Assembly: GCF_009617875.1 (NCBI RefSeq)
Contig: NZ_BLAV01000001.1
Span: 620,001 to 684,000 of the forward strand
DNA from: Prolixibacter sp. NT017
GTDB lineage: Bacteria > Bacteroidota > Bacteroidia > Bacteroidales > Prolixibacteraceae
Reading direction: 5' to 3'
Length of the DNA: 64,000 bases
The notes under the pieces were generated by a model, which worked only from the letters and a program-made list of their open reading frames with translations, had not been told where the DNA came from and did not search any database. Positions 15,534-24,650 of the stretch are shown here, one piece after another. Position 1 is the first letter of the stretch; each line of letters opens with the position of its first letter. The translations under genes and the position numbers were made by a program.

Positions 15534-17993
15534 TTACCTGGGTTGAATTTCCTTAACAGGTGCTGCCGGAGCTAATGCCTTGTTCACCTTTTTCACCATC
15601 AGTTCCTTGTCAAGGTCGAAGGTTCCGTTCAAACGAATATCCCGCGACGAAGCACCAACTTCTACTTTATACGTTCCGGCATCGGCAATCCATTCCGACG
15701 AATCGGTGTGGAATGATGCCAGGCTTCTTGGGCTGAGTTTGAAGGTGAGTGTTTGCGATTCGCCCGGTTTCAGCGATTTCGTTTTACCGAAATCCTTCAA
15801 TTCTTTAACCGGCTTATTAATGGACCCTTTCGGGGTACTAACATAAAGCTGAACGGCTTCCTGTCCGGCTACTTTTCCGATATTTTTCACATTCATGGTA
15901 ATGGTCAGCGAACCATCGAATTTATCAGAGCTCAGTTTTAGGTTGCTGTATTCGAAGTTTGTATATGAAAGTCCGTAACCGAATTCATAGGCCGGTTTTA
16001 CGTTGAATGCATCATAATAACGATAGCCCACATAAATGCCATCGTGATAAGTCACTTCCCACGGAACGCGGCGCATGAAAGAGAAACCTGAACCATCGGC
16101 TTTGTCGTCCATCGGTTTGTCAGTCTTCACTGCATGGCCCGGGAAATTGTCAGATGAAGGAACATCGGAATATTTCATCGGGAAAGTAACAGCGAGTTTT
16201 CCGGATGGATTGGCTTTTCCACTCAGAACATCGGCGATAGAATTACCGGATTCCTGTCCAGGTTGCCATGCTAACAGAATGGCGTCCGGAATGTCTCGCC
16301 AGCTGGCTGTTTCGATTACGCCACCAATATTTAGAATAACGATGGTTTTTTTGCCGGCAGCATGATAAGCGTCGGTCACGTTTTTAATCATCGCTTTTTC
16401 GGTGTTTGTCAACTCAAAATCACCGGGACCAGCAGAGCGGTCACTACCTTCGCCTGAGTTACGTCCAATGGTAATCAAAGCCACATCGGTTTTGGCAGCC
16501 ATCTCTTTTGCCAGCTCCGGAGTTACATTCATTTCTGCAACCGGCATCTTGGCACCCATCATAGCAGCCAGAATATTCTTCGGTTTTGGCTGATGAGCTC
16601 TTTCGTCCTTAATGTAAGATTCATAAGTACCTTTCAACGACGCATCGGTTGTGTAACCATCGTTTTTCAGACCGTCGGTCAGCGAAATGGTATATGCTTC
16701 GTTTACGTCACCACTTCCCGTTCCACCGGTAATCATTTCATAAGAAGTATTTCCAAAAGCAGCTATCTTTTTCACATTTCCCGGTAGGGGAAGTGCAGAA
16801 TTATCGTTTTTCAGTAGCACCATTCCGTCGGTAGCAGCCCGGCGGGTGATGGCAGCGTGTGCTTTCAGATCCGGTTTATCGGTATGATGGAATCCTTTGT
16901 AATCGGGCGACATCATTAATACTTTCAGGATGCGGGCGATGTTTCTGTCGAGTATTTTTTCGGCCAGCTTACCTGATTTTACAGCGTCGATGATTTCATG
17001 AATCTGTTTGGTATTTCCAGGCATAATCAAATCGTTGCCGGCTTCCATCTGAGCAATCACATCGCTTCCACCGGTCCAGTCTGTCATCACATAACCTTTG
17101 AATCCCCAATCGTCGCGCAGGATTTTGGTCAGCAGGTCACCACTTTCGGACGTGTACGTTCCGTTCACTTTGTTGTATGATGACATCACCGTCCATGGAT
17201 TGGCTTCTTCGACGGCAATCCGGAATCCTTCGAGATAGATTTCGCGAAGTGCCCGCTCGCTGACGATGGTGTTTACCGAAAGACGGTTGGTTTCCTGGTT
17301 GTTGGCCACAAAGTGTTTGATGGATGTACCCACGCCTTCCGACTGGATACCCTTCACCATAGCAGCTGCCATTTGTCCGGTTACAAACGGATCTTCTGAG
17401 TAATACTCAAAGTTACGACCACACAGTGGGTTACGTTGAATGTTCATTCCGGGTGCCAGCAGCACGTCGGAACCGTATTCCAATACCTCATTGCCCATGG
17501 CTTCACCTACTTTGGTCACCAGGTCTTTGTCCCAGGTAGATGCCAGTAAGGTTGCAATCGGGAAAGCGGTGCAATAAAAAGTTTGATCGGTGCCTTTTCG
17601 CTTTGGCTGAATACGCAGCCCGGCAGGACCGTCGGTCAAAACCATTGTTGATATATTGAACTCGGGGAACATGGCTGTATGTCCGGCAGCACCGGGAACT
17701 ATCTTCTGCAGTTTCTCCAGCATTTCGTTGTAGGCCTTTCCCAGTGTTGTATCAGGAGCCTGGAAAAAAGGTGAATTGGCGCCTCCTCCGGGCAGTTTGG
17801 CTTTGATAGAATCGGGAATTTCGAAATGCATTCCGGTACCGATGACCAATTCGGCTTTTTGTTGCAGTGTCATAGCCGAAATTACTTTCGAAATCGAGGC
17901 TTCACCCAACTTCGGTTCCTGGGCTGTTGCCCAGTGAGATGAGAACATTAGAAATAGTGCTCCGAGGAGCAAATGTTTGCGAAATTGTTTCAT
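15534..17993 (-). CDS. bglX: Periplasmic glycoside hydrolase family 3 beta-glucosidase
   Basis: An 819-residue secreted enzyme with a signal peptide (cleavage near WATAQ-E). Order: GH3 N-terminal TIM-barrel (about 40-360) with 'IKHFVANNQETNR' (K226, H227) and the nucleophile D305 in 'YVMTDW'; GH3 C-terminal domain (about 390-640); fibronectin-III-like domain (about 690-790). It removes terminal beta-D-glucosyl or xylosyl residues from oligosaccharides in the periplasm. The gene is divergent from a Nudix-type sugar regulator across a 270-bp region with a palindrome, suggesting that this regulator controls it. The symbol is by similarity only. Confidence 0.9.
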   Translation of the reverse strand: MKQFRKHLLLGALFLMFSSHWATAQEPKLGEASISKVISAMTLQQKAELVIGTGMHFEIPDSIKAKLPGGGANSPFFQAPDTTLGKAYNEMLEKLQKIVPGAAGHTAMFPEFNISTMVLTDGPAGLRIQPKRKGTDQTFYCTAFPIATLLASTWDKDLVTKVGEAMGNEVLEYGSDVLLAPGMNIQRNPLCGRNFEYYSEDPFVTGQMAAAMVKGIQSEGVGTSIKHFVANNQETNRLSVNTIVSERALREIYLEGFRIAVEEANPWTVMSSYNKVNGTYTSESGDLLTKILRDDWGFKGYVMTDWTGGSDVIAQMEAGNDLIMPGNTKQIHEIIDAVKSGKLAEKILDRNIARILKVLMMSPDYKGFHHTDKPDLKAHAAITRRAATDGMVLLKNDNSALPLPGNVKKIAAFGNTSYEMITGGTGSGDVNEAYTISLTDGLKNDGYTTDASLKGTYESYIKDERAHQPKPKNILAAMMGAKMPVAEMNVTPELAKEMAAKTDVALITIGRNSGEGSDRSAGPGDFELTNTEKAMIKNVTDAYHAAGKKTIVILNIGGVIETASWRDIPDAILLAWQPGQESGNSIADVLSGKANPSGKLAVTFPMKYSDVPSSDNFPGHAVKTDKPMDDKADGSGFSFMRRVPWEVTYHDGIYVGYRYYDAFNVKPAYEFGYGLSYTNFEYSNLKLSSDKFDGSLTITMNVKNIGKVAGQEAVQLYVSTPKGSINKPVKELKDFGKTKSLKPGESQTLTFKLSPRSLASFHTDSSEWIADAGTYKVEVGASSRDIRLNGTFDLDKELMVKKVNKALAPAAPVKEIQPR

Positions 17994-18106
17994 AGGTTCT
18001 TAATTAAATCCGGTTTTATTGTTTTAAACAAGCTTCTTCAGGTCGTTTTATTTTTACCAGTTCTCAGTAAAACACCAAATTTCTATTTCAGGATAAAGCT
18101 TTCCGG

Positions 18107-18134
18107 TTGGTTGTATATCTGTTGGTTAGCTTTG
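18107..18134 (+). promoter_or_regulatory. Bacteroidota-type promoter for the Nudix regulator
   Basis: TTG at 18107-18109 and TAGCTTTG at 18127-18134 (exact TAnnTTTG), spaced 17 bp. It points toward the regulator gene. Confidence 0.55.
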
Positions 18135-18164
18135 TTTAAAATACGGACTTTTTCGTGATTCAGA

Positions 18165-18178
18165 AAATGTCTACATTT
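18165..18178. promoter_or_regulatory. Palindromic operator candidate AAATGT-CT-ACATTT
   Basis: A perfect 6-2-6 inverted repeat, 31 bp downstream of the promoter's TAnnTTTG, between the GH3 gene and the Nudix regulator. The position suits autoregulation and control of the divergent gene. Confidence 0.5.
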
Positions 18179-18262
18179 ACCAATGTGTTTTACTGACACA
18201 ATGATATTTATTTTCATTTGAAACTGAAACAAAAAATTGATTTTATTTGCAGTAAAATTTTC

Positions 18263-19039
18263 ATGATGGAGCAAAAACAGGAAATGCACGAGTTTATCAA
18301 TCGGGGAGATGAGCACTTCATGGCGCATATTTCACTCGATTGTGTCATTTTTGGATTTCATGCCAACCAGTTGAAAGTTCTCCTGTTGAAAATCCGTCAT
18401 GACGATCGGTGGGCATTGCCCGGGGGTTTCGTTTTAAAAAAAGAAACCATGGAAGAAGCTGCCGACCGTGTGTTGAATGAACGAACCGGGCTGAATGATA
18501 TCTTTCTGCGCCAGTTTCATGTGTTTAGCGACATTCATCGCTCCAATACCGAGAAGTTTTTAGAGCTGATGCGTAGTGAAGGAATCGTGGTTGAGGAGAA
18601 TAACTGGCTGACAAAGCGATTTATTTCCGTTGGGTTTTATGCGTTGGTTGACTATGAGAAAGCTATTCCTGCAGAAGGATGGGACAGTGAAGCTTGTGAA
18701 TGGTTCGACCTTGATAACGTCGGTGAATTGATACTCGACCACAATGAAATTATCGGTGCAGCCCTGGAAACCATGCGGCGGCAGTTGAATTACCTGCCTA
18801 TTGGATATAATCTTCTTCCTGAAAAATTCACCATGCCGGAGCTGCAAAAGTTGTATGAAACCATTCTGGGCAAAACGCTCGACCGGAGAAACTTTCAGCG
18901 AAGAATGCTGGCTTACGGCATTCTTGACAGATTGGATGAGCGTCGTAAAGGTGGTGCACATAAAGCGCCGTATTTGTACAAATTCAATCTGGAACAATAT
19001 CAAAAAGCCCTGAAGGAAGGTCTTCAGGGCGGTTGGTAA
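18263..19039 (+). CDS. Nudix-family transcriptional regulator (NrtR/AraR-like)
   Basis: 258 residues from the ATG at 18263; an earlier in-frame ATG at 18218 would add 15 residues not typical of the family. The N-terminal half is a Nudix fold ('DRWALPGGFVLKKETMEEAADRVLNERTGL'), with the Nudix box degenerate (RVLNERTG instead of REExxE), as in regulators that bind but do not hydrolyse a ligand. The C-terminal third ('LGKTLDRRNFQRRMLAYGILDRL') is a winged-helix DNA-binding domain. Known relatives in Bacteroidota control arabinose and other sugar genes. It is divergent from the GH3 glucosidase. Ends with a hairpin overlapping the stop. Confidence 0.85.
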   Translation: MMEQKQEMHEFINRGDEHFMAHISLDCVIFGFHANQLKVLLLKIRHDDRWALPGGFVLKKETMEEAADRVLNERTGLNDIFLRQFHVFSDIHRSNTEKFLELMRSEGIVVEENNWLTKRFISVGFYALVDYEKAIPAEGWDSEACEWFDLDNVGELILDHNEIIGAALETMRRQLNYLPIGYNLLPEKFTMPELQKLYETILGKTLDRRNFQRRMLAYGILDRLDERRKGGAHKAPYLYKFNLEQYQKALKEGLQGGW

Positions 19040-19050
19040 TTTTATTTTTT
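19007..19050 (+). terminator. Terminator overlapping the end of the Nudix regulator
   Basis: GCCCTGAAG (19007-19015) and CTTCAGGGC (19022-19030) form a stem inside the last codons; the T-rich tract follows after about ten bases (19041-19050). Confidence 0.55.
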
Positions 19051-19070
19051 GCCAACGACTATCAGCAAAT

Positions 19071-19316
19071 TTACTTCTTGCGAATCAGGTAAACGATGTA
19101 TCCGACAACTGCTCCAACGCCACCCGAAATAAGGATGTTCTGGCGCATTTTGGTAATTCCGGCCAGTTTGCGGCCAAACGACTCCAGCGCACCTGATGAA
19201 CCGTGGAATATGGTGCTGATGTCGACATATTCCCCTGAAATCCGTCCAAAAATCAGGTAACCCAGTATCAAGCCGACGATGGCAAATAGAATAACGGATA
19301 CAATTGGATTTTTCAT
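19071..19316 (-). CDS. Small membrane protein
   Basis: 81 residues from the ATG at 19316 (MKNPIVSVILFAIVGLILGYLIFG); a longer frame to 19349 has an atypical N-terminus. Two hydrophobic helices (about 6-24 and 58-76) with a polar loop between and a basic 'RKK' C-terminus. Not recognised as a named family. It lies 55 bp downstream of the LytTR regulator on the same strand and is probably the last gene of that operon. Confidence 0.6.
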   Translation of the reverse strand: MKNPIVSVILFAIVGLILGYLIFGRISGEYVDISTIFHGSSGALESFGRKLAGITKMRQNILISGGVGAVVGYIVYLIRKK

Positions 19317-19370
19317 AAGTATGACTTTTTGTGGTGTATATCTTTCCACGAAGATATAGATTTCTCCGGT

Positions 19371-20126
19371 CTACCGATCCATCCAACGTTTAAATTCAGG
19401 AACACGGTCGCGGCTTACCACAAACATTTCCTGCGGTTTTTCTTCTTTAACATGCAGTTGCAAACGACTTGAAGAGTAAGCAACCATCTCTTCAACAGCA
19501 TCGATGTGTATGAGACAATTGCGGTTGATCCGGAAAAAATCGGCCGGGTCGAGTAGCTTTTGAACATGGTCGAGCGAAAATTCCAATGCGAATGCCTGCC
19601 CATCGGTATTTTGAAGAAAAACGTTCCCGTCGCTGCTGAAGATATACTTGATTTGATTAACAGATACCGATTTGTAACGGCTTCCGATTTTTAGCAGAAA
19701 ACGGGATTTGTAGGCTGCCGAAAACTCCTGAAGCAAATGCCGGTAACCAGCTTGACCATAGTGGTATTTTTCGTGGATGGCGCGGTATTTATCCAGGGCT
19801 TTTCGTAACATTTCTTCTCCAACCGGTTTCAGCAGGTAATCGATGCTGTTGACTTTAAATGCCCGGATGGCATACTCATCGTATGCGGTGGTAAAGATAA
19901 CCGGGGCAGTTACTTTCACCGTGTCGAAAATTTCGAAACATAACCCGTCGTCCAGATGAATGTCCATCAGGATCAGATCAGGTTCTCCGTGCTCCTGTAG
20001 CCAGTTAACCGTATCTTCTACGGTTTCGGTTATTGCCACTAAGTCGGCATCAGGAGCCGTCTGTTTTAGCAGTCGGGCCATCTTTTGTGCTGCCGGCTTT
20101 TCATCTTCGACAAGCAGTACTTTCAT
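19371..20126 (-). CDS. LytTR-family response regulator
   Basis: A 251-residue two-domain regulator. The receiver domain (1-118) has E7-D8-E9, the phospho-acceptor D55 in 'LILMDIHL', a T in 'IFTTAYDEYA' and K101 in 'YLLKPVG'. The LytTR DNA-binding domain (about 140-251) has 'RFLLKIGSRYKSVSVNQIKYIFSS' and 'FFRINRNCLIHIDAV', both typical. It is translated with the histidine kinase (4-bp overlap). Such pairs in Bacteroidota usually regulate exported or cell-envelope functions. Confidence 0.93.
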   Translation of the reverse strand: MKVLLVEDEKPAAQKMARLLKQTAPDADLVAITETVEDTVNWLQEHGEPDLILMDIHLDDGLCFEIFDTVKVTAPVIFTTAYDEYAIRAFKVNSIDYLLKPVGEEMLRKALDKYRAIHEKYHYGQAGYRHLLQEFSAAYKSRFLLKIGSRYKSVSVNQIKYIFSSDGNVFLQNTDGQAFALEFSLDHVQKLLDPADFFRINRNCLIHIDAVEEMVAYSSSRLQLHVKEEKPQEMFVVSRDRVPEFKRWMDR

Positions 20127-21217
20127 AATAACAAAGGTATCTTAACAATAAAGGTTTCGCGGTTATTTTCAACGATTAATTCTTTTCCTGTGGACAACCT
20201 GATTCGTTCAGCCAGGTTTTTCAGTCCCGTTCCCACCGACTGCGGAAGCGTAGCCATGGGCTGCAGGTTGTTGGAAACCACGATTGAATTGTCCTCTATT
20301 TGCAGTTTTATTTCCAGCGGATTTTCCCGTGTCGCCATGTTGTGTTTCAACGCATTTTCGATAAGCAATTGCAACGAAACCGGCAGAATTTGATATCCAT
20401 TTGTATCCGGAATATCAATTGTCAGGTTGATTTTATCTTCATCGCGTATTTTATGCAGGTAGAAATAATCCTGAACGAAATTTAATTCGTCATTTAACAT
20501 GACGCTGTCCTTCGCATTGTTTTCCAGTATGTATCGATAGATCTGTGCCAGTTTACCGGTAAATTGTTCGGCCAGCTCCGGATTGGTATTAACCAGTGAA
20601 GACAGTGTGTTCAGACTATTGAACAGAAAATGTGGATTGACTTGGTTTTTCAATGTTTGGTTCTGAAAAATCAGGTTTTCTTCCCTTAGCCGTTGTTCGC
20701 GCTTCATGGCATCGTTCCACTGGATGTATAGGAAAATGAGTGTACCGCCCAGCAATCCAAAGTTTGTTCCAACTAACCAACCACTCAGTTCCTGGTGGAT
20801 AAGATGCGGAAACAACTCACGGAGGGGATCTCCGTGCCAGAGAAATAATCCGCCCATTACCAGTGTGAAAATGATAGCGGCAGCAACGAAACAGGTCAGA
20901 TAGAACCAAACAAAACGTCTCAATATTTTTCGCATGGCACCTTTCCCCGATTCACCAGGTAACGATCGGAAAAAGTGAACTCCCAGCCAGGTATACAATT
21001 CCACTTGAAATAGAATCAAAATGAAGCCGACTATATGTCCTTCAGTGAGTAAAGGAGAGCCTTGTAAAAGAGAGGACACGATAATAAGAGAAGCGGATAC
21101 GGCAATCATTTTGATGTGGTATCCTAACGTATCCGGACGGAAAAAACTTCTTTCGTACTGGTTTTTCATGACTTTGTTGGTTTCATCAGCCGGACGAAAT
21201 GCAAGGTTAGAATTCAT
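20123..21217 (-). CDS. LytS-type sensor histidine kinase
   Basis: A 364-residue membrane kinase with four hydrophobic segments (about 35-165) and a long basic coil, then the His_kinase (PF06580-type) motif 'NQVNPHFLFNSLNTLSSLV' with the phosphorylated His, and a C-terminal HATPase ('IENALKHN' N-box and 'SVGTGLKNLAERI' G-box). It phosphorylates the LytTR regulator whose gene it overlaps. The preceding gene for a secreted protein is only 24 bp upstream, indicating a single operon 22206 to 19071. Confidence 0.93.
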   Translation of the reverse strand: MNSNLAFRPADETNKVMKNQYERSFFRPDTLGYHIKMIAVSASLIIVSSLLQGSPLLTEGHIVGFILILFQVELYTWLGVHFFRSLPGESGKGAMRKILRRFVWFYLTCFVAAAIIFTLVMGGLFLWHGDPLRELFPHLIHQELSGWLVGTNFGLLGGTLIFLYIQWNDAMKREQRLREENLIFQNQTLKNQVNPHFLFNSLNTLSSLVNTNPELAEQFTGKLAQIYRYILENNAKDSVMLNDELNFVQDYFYLHKIRDEDKINLTIDIPDTNGYQILPVSLQLLIENALKHNMATRENPLEIKLQIEDNSIVVSNNLQPMATLPQSVGTGLKNLAERIRLSTGKELIVENNRETFIVKIPLLL

Positions 21218-21240
21218 TTCACCCGTCTAAAAGTTACAAA

Positions 21241-22206
21241 TTATTTGACTGAGAGAATTTCGGGTTGAGCCATATTCCGGATAACGGAATGACGGACGGT
21301 GACCGATGAAACCGGATTGTTGGGAGCCGGAAGTTTGGTCTGTGCTACCACTACTTCTTCCATTTCCACATGGCTAATCCAATGGGTTTTCAGGTTGACG
21401 TACAAATCGCCCCAATAATGTGAACTTCCGCGGGTTTTTACCGTAAAGCCGGGAGCGGGTTCCATGTTCATAACGAAATGACTGTCACCAGAATCGAACC
21501 CGACCAAAGCTAAAGGTGTGCCATTTGTTCTTGACAAACCTTTGAAGTTGAGTGTGATTTCTCCATTCGTGAATGTTGAGCCTTTGCTCACACTACTTCC
21601 TAAGTCGACCGGCGCTTCGGAGTTGGCTGCGGCGTGGACGATTTTGTCGCCAATCTTATGGAGGTCCTGTATGCCTTTCCCAGCTTGGGTTGGACTGCCA
21701 AAAACATCGCAAAACGCATGAAAATCGATGAATGTATTGTATACAAAGTACGATTGATTAGCTGCTAAGGGTTGCCCGTTGCTGTCGGTTAGGTTTTCAA
21801 ATTTGGCATGTTCGATGCCCAATACCTGGCCTTTGTCATCGTGACCTCCAGTGAAAACATAACTCCAATTCTTGAGTGCCGGGATGGTTGCGACTTTACC
21901 GCTGTCCTTTTGGACGGCAAATTGCAGACAGGTGTAGGTATCTCCATTTTTCCCGGTTAGGCCGGAAGGTTCGCATTTCAAATCGAGAATATATTTCTCT
22001 CTTCCGGTTTCCACGCCGTCGGGAGCACGATTAATTAGTACGGTTTCCATATGAAAATACTGGACCTCCGCGGAGCGGGGAGCAGCCAGGTTATATGTTC
22101 CGGCCAGATTTTCGGTTAGCGGTTGTGCTGTCACATTTAATCCTGAACCGAAGGCTATCATCAGTGTAATGATGACGATGTGATAAAAAGTGTTCAATTT
22201 TTTCAT
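21241..22206 (-). CDS. Secreted hypothetical protein, first gene of the LytS/LytTR operon
   Basis: A 321-residue exported protein (hydrophobic stretch 9-26, cleavage near VTAQ-PL). The mature part is beta-rich with 'MEEVVVAQTKLPAPNNPVSSVTVRHSVI' near the C-terminus and no recognised domain or catalytic motif. Position at the head of the two-component operon suggests a role in sensing or as a regulated product. Its start follows a 200-bp leader shared with the divergent tex gene. Confidence 0.7.
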   Translation of the reverse strand: MKKLNTFYHIVIITLMIAFGSGLNVTAQPLTENLAGTYNLAAPRSAEVQYFHMETVLINRAPDGVETGREKYILDLKCEPSGLTGKNGDTYTCLQFAVQKDSGKVATIPALKNWSYVFTGGHDDKGQVLGIEHAKFENLTDSNGQPLAANQSYFVYNTFIDFHAFCDVFGSPTQAGKGIQDLHKIGDKIVHAAANSEAPVDLGSSVSKGSTFTNGEITLNFKGLSRTNGTPLALVGFDSGDSHFVMNMEPAPGFTVKTRGSSHYWGDLYVNLKTHWISHVEMEEVVVAQTKLPAPNNPVSSVTVRHSVIRNMAQPEILSVK

Positions 22207-22389
22207 GGCTTATTTTTTAAGGTTTAGTCCAAAGTAACGGTGACAAAAGGGGGGAAGAAAGAAAAAGAGTTTGGGTAGGAGAATCGTGTCCATGAATCGT
22301 TGATTTTGTCCTTCGAACCGGAATCCGTTTTTGCTTCGTAACTCTATTATTGTGGATAACTATCGTGCGGAAATCCCTGCTGTTTTCAG

Positions 22390-22397
22390 TAAATTTG
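22390..22397 (+). promoter_or_regulatory. TAnnTTTG element upstream of tex
   Basis: TAAATTTG, an exact match to the Bacteroidota -7 element, 20 bp before the ATG. No clear TTTG at -33 is seen, so support is moderate. Confidence 0.45.
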
Positions 22398-22417
22398 GGT
22401 TCCTTAATTCAATCTAA

Positions 22418-24550
22418 ATGGACGCAAAATTCAATCATATCATCGCCGAAAGGCTGAATATCAATGAACGTCAGGTTCGGAATACCATTTCTTTGCTGGA
22501 AGAAGGCGCTACGGTTCCGTTTATTTCCCGTTACCGGAAAGAAGCGACCGGTAGCCTGGATGAGGTAGCCGTTGGCAACATCAAAGAGGAGTTGGAGAAG
22601 CTGACGGAGTTGGAAAAGCGTAAAGCGACGATTCTGAAGACTATTGAAGAACAGGAACAATTGACTCCGGAGCTTCAAAAGAAAATAGAAGACTGTCTTG
22701 AGCCAAATGAGTTGGAGGACATTTACCTTCCGTACAAACCCAAACGCCGTACCCGAGCTACCATTGCACGGGAAAAAGGATTGGAACCGCTGGCGAAAAT
22801 TGTGATGAAGCAGTTTGAGAACGATCCGGAAGGACGTGCCGGACGTTTCCTGTCGGATGAGGTGCCAACCGTTGAGGATGCCCTGGCCGGAGCCCGTGAT
22901 ATTCTTGCGGAATGGGTGAATGAGAATCAAGCGGCCCGGAACATCGTTCGGAATATTTTCTCCCGCGATGGAGTGATTCGTTCCCGTTTGGTGAAAGGGA
23001 AGGAGGAAGAGGGAATTAAATACCGCGATTATTTTGAGTGGGAAGAGCCGCTGAAACGTTGTCCGTCGCACCGGATGCTGGCGATGCGTCGCGGCGAGAA
23101 AGAGGGCTTCCTGAAACTGTCGATTTCTCCTGACGAAGATCGCGTACTGGAGCGCTTGGAGCGACTTTTTGTAAAAGGCCGCAATGCGAGTGCCGACCAA
23201 GTTTCCCTGGCGGTGAAGGATAGTTACAAACGTCTTTTGGCACCTTCTATTGAAACGGAATTCTTTAACTCCTCGAAAGAGGGAGCCGACACGGAAGCAA
23301 TTGGTGTCTTTGCTGAAAACCTTCGCCAGTTACTGCTCTCGTCACCACTTGGACAAAAACGGGTTTTGGCAGTCGACCCGGGATACCGGACCGGTTGCAA
23401 GGTGGTTTGCCTCGATGCGCAAGGCAACCTGTTGCATAACGAAACCATTTATCCGCATCCGCCGCAATCGGAAGTGAAGCAATCGAAAAAGAAGCTGGCC
23501 GCATTGGTGAGCACTTATAAGATTGAAGCGATTGCCATCGGAAACGGAACAGCCAGCCGCGAGACGGAACATTTTGTGAAGAACACTCATTACGATCGCG
23601 ATTTGCAGGTTTTTGTGGTGAGCGAAGACGGAGCTTCCATTTATTCCGCATCGAAAGTGGCCCGCGAGGAATTTCCACAGTACGATGTGACAGTTCGTGG
23701 TTCGGTATCCATTGGCCGCCGTCTGATGGACCCGCTGGCTGAATTGGTGAAGATTGAGCCGAAATCAATCGGAGTGGGGCAGTACCAGCACGATGTTGAC
23801 CAAAAGCAATTGCAGAAAAGTCTGGACACAGTCGTCGAATCGTGTGTGAACCTGGTGGGGGTGAATGTGAATACGGCCAGCAAACATCTGCTAACGTACG
23901 TTTCCGGTTTGGGCGCTACGCTGGCTCAGAATATTGTTGACTATCGCAAAGAAAATGGCCCTTTTGCTTCGCGCGAAGCATTGAAGACGGTTCCCCGGAT
24001 GGGGCCAAAAGCATATGAACAAAGCGCCGGCTTCCTTCGCATTCCCGATGCAGCCAATCCACTGGACAATTCGGCAGTGCATCCTGAGCGTTATTCGCTT
24101 GTGCAGAAAATGGCAAAAGACTTAGGCAAACAGGTGACCGATTTGATTGCCAGTAAGGAATTAAGGAAGTCGCTTGATTTGAACCGCTATGTGGATGACG
24201 AGGTTGGATTGCCGACATTGACCGATATTATTTCTGAATTAGCGAAGCCGGGTCGTGACCCGCGTTCCGGAATCAAGGTATTTGAATTTGCCGAGGGCAT
24301 TTTCTCCATCACCGATTTACAGCCAGGAATGGTCGTGCCCGGAATTGTTACCAACATCACCAAATTTGGCTGCTTTGTCGATGTTGGCGTTAAACAGGAT
24401 GGCTTGGTGCACATTAGTGAACTGGCCGACCGCTTTATTTCCGATCCGAATGAAGTGGTGAAATTGCACCAACACGTGACGGTAAAAGTATTGGAGGTCG
24501 ATATTCCGCGAAAGCGAATTTCACTTTCGTTGAAACAGGCAGAAAGATAG
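22418..24550 (+). CDS. tex: Tex-family RNA-binding transcription accessory protein
   Basis: A 710-residue cytoplasmic protein matching Tex from end to end: N-terminal helical domain ('IAERLNINERQVRNTISLLEEGATVPFISRYRKE'), a YqgF-like RNase H-fold region ('RVLAVDPGYRTGCKVVCLD'), a helix-hairpin-helix section ('NIVDYRKENGPFASREALKTVPRMGPKAYEQ') and a C-terminal S1 domain (from 'LQPGMVVPGIVTNITKFGCFVDVG'). Tex binds RNA through S1 and affects transcription and gene expression. Single gene. Confidence 0.97.
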   Translation: MDAKFNHIIAERLNINERQVRNTISLLEEGATVPFISRYRKEATGSLDEVAVGNIKEELEKLTELEKRKATILKTIEEQEQLTPELQKKIEDCLEPNELEDIYLPYKPKRRTRATIAREKGLEPLAKIVMKQFENDPEGRAGRFLSDEVPTVEDALAGARDILAEWVNENQAARNIVRNIFSRDGVIRSRLVKGKEEEGIKYRDYFEWEEPLKRCPSHRMLAMRRGEKEGFLKLSISPDEDRVLERLERLFVKGRNASADQVSLAVKDSYKRLLAPSIETEFFNSSKEGADTEAIGVFAENLRQLLLSSPLGQKRVLAVDPGYRTGCKVVCLDAQGNLLHNETIYPHPPQSEVKQSKKKLAALVSTYKIEAIAIGNGTASRETEHFVKNTHYDRDLQVFVVSEDGASIYSASKVAREEFPQYDVTVRGSVSIGRRLMDPLAELVKIEPKSIGVGQYQHDVDQKQLQKSLDTVVESCVNLVGVNVNTASKHLLTYVSGLGATLAQNIVDYRKENGPFASREALKTVPRMGPKAYEQSAGFLRIPDAANPLDNSAVHPERYSLVQKMAKDLGKQVTDLIASKELRKSLDLNRYVDDEVGLPTLTDIISELAKPGRDPRSGIKVFEFAEGIFSITDLQPGMVVPGIVTNITKFGCFVDVGVKQDGLVHISELADRFISDPNEVVKLHQHVTVKVLEVDIPRKRISLSLKQAER

Positions 24551-24562
24551 ACCATATTAGGG

Positions 24563-24597
24563 TAATAAAAATAGAGGCAGACCTTCAAGTCTGCCTC
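24563..24597 (-). terminator. Terminator between tex and the curlin-like gene
   Basis: GAGGCAGAC (24574-24582) and GTCTGCCTC (24589-24597) form a strong stem; on the minus strand it is followed by TATTTTTATT. It serves the minus-strand gene ending at 24651 and may also stop tex. Confidence 0.75.
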
Positions 24598-24650
24598 ACC
24601 TCACCCAAATATATCGATCTATTTTTCTGGAAATCTTTGTTTCGGAAGGG

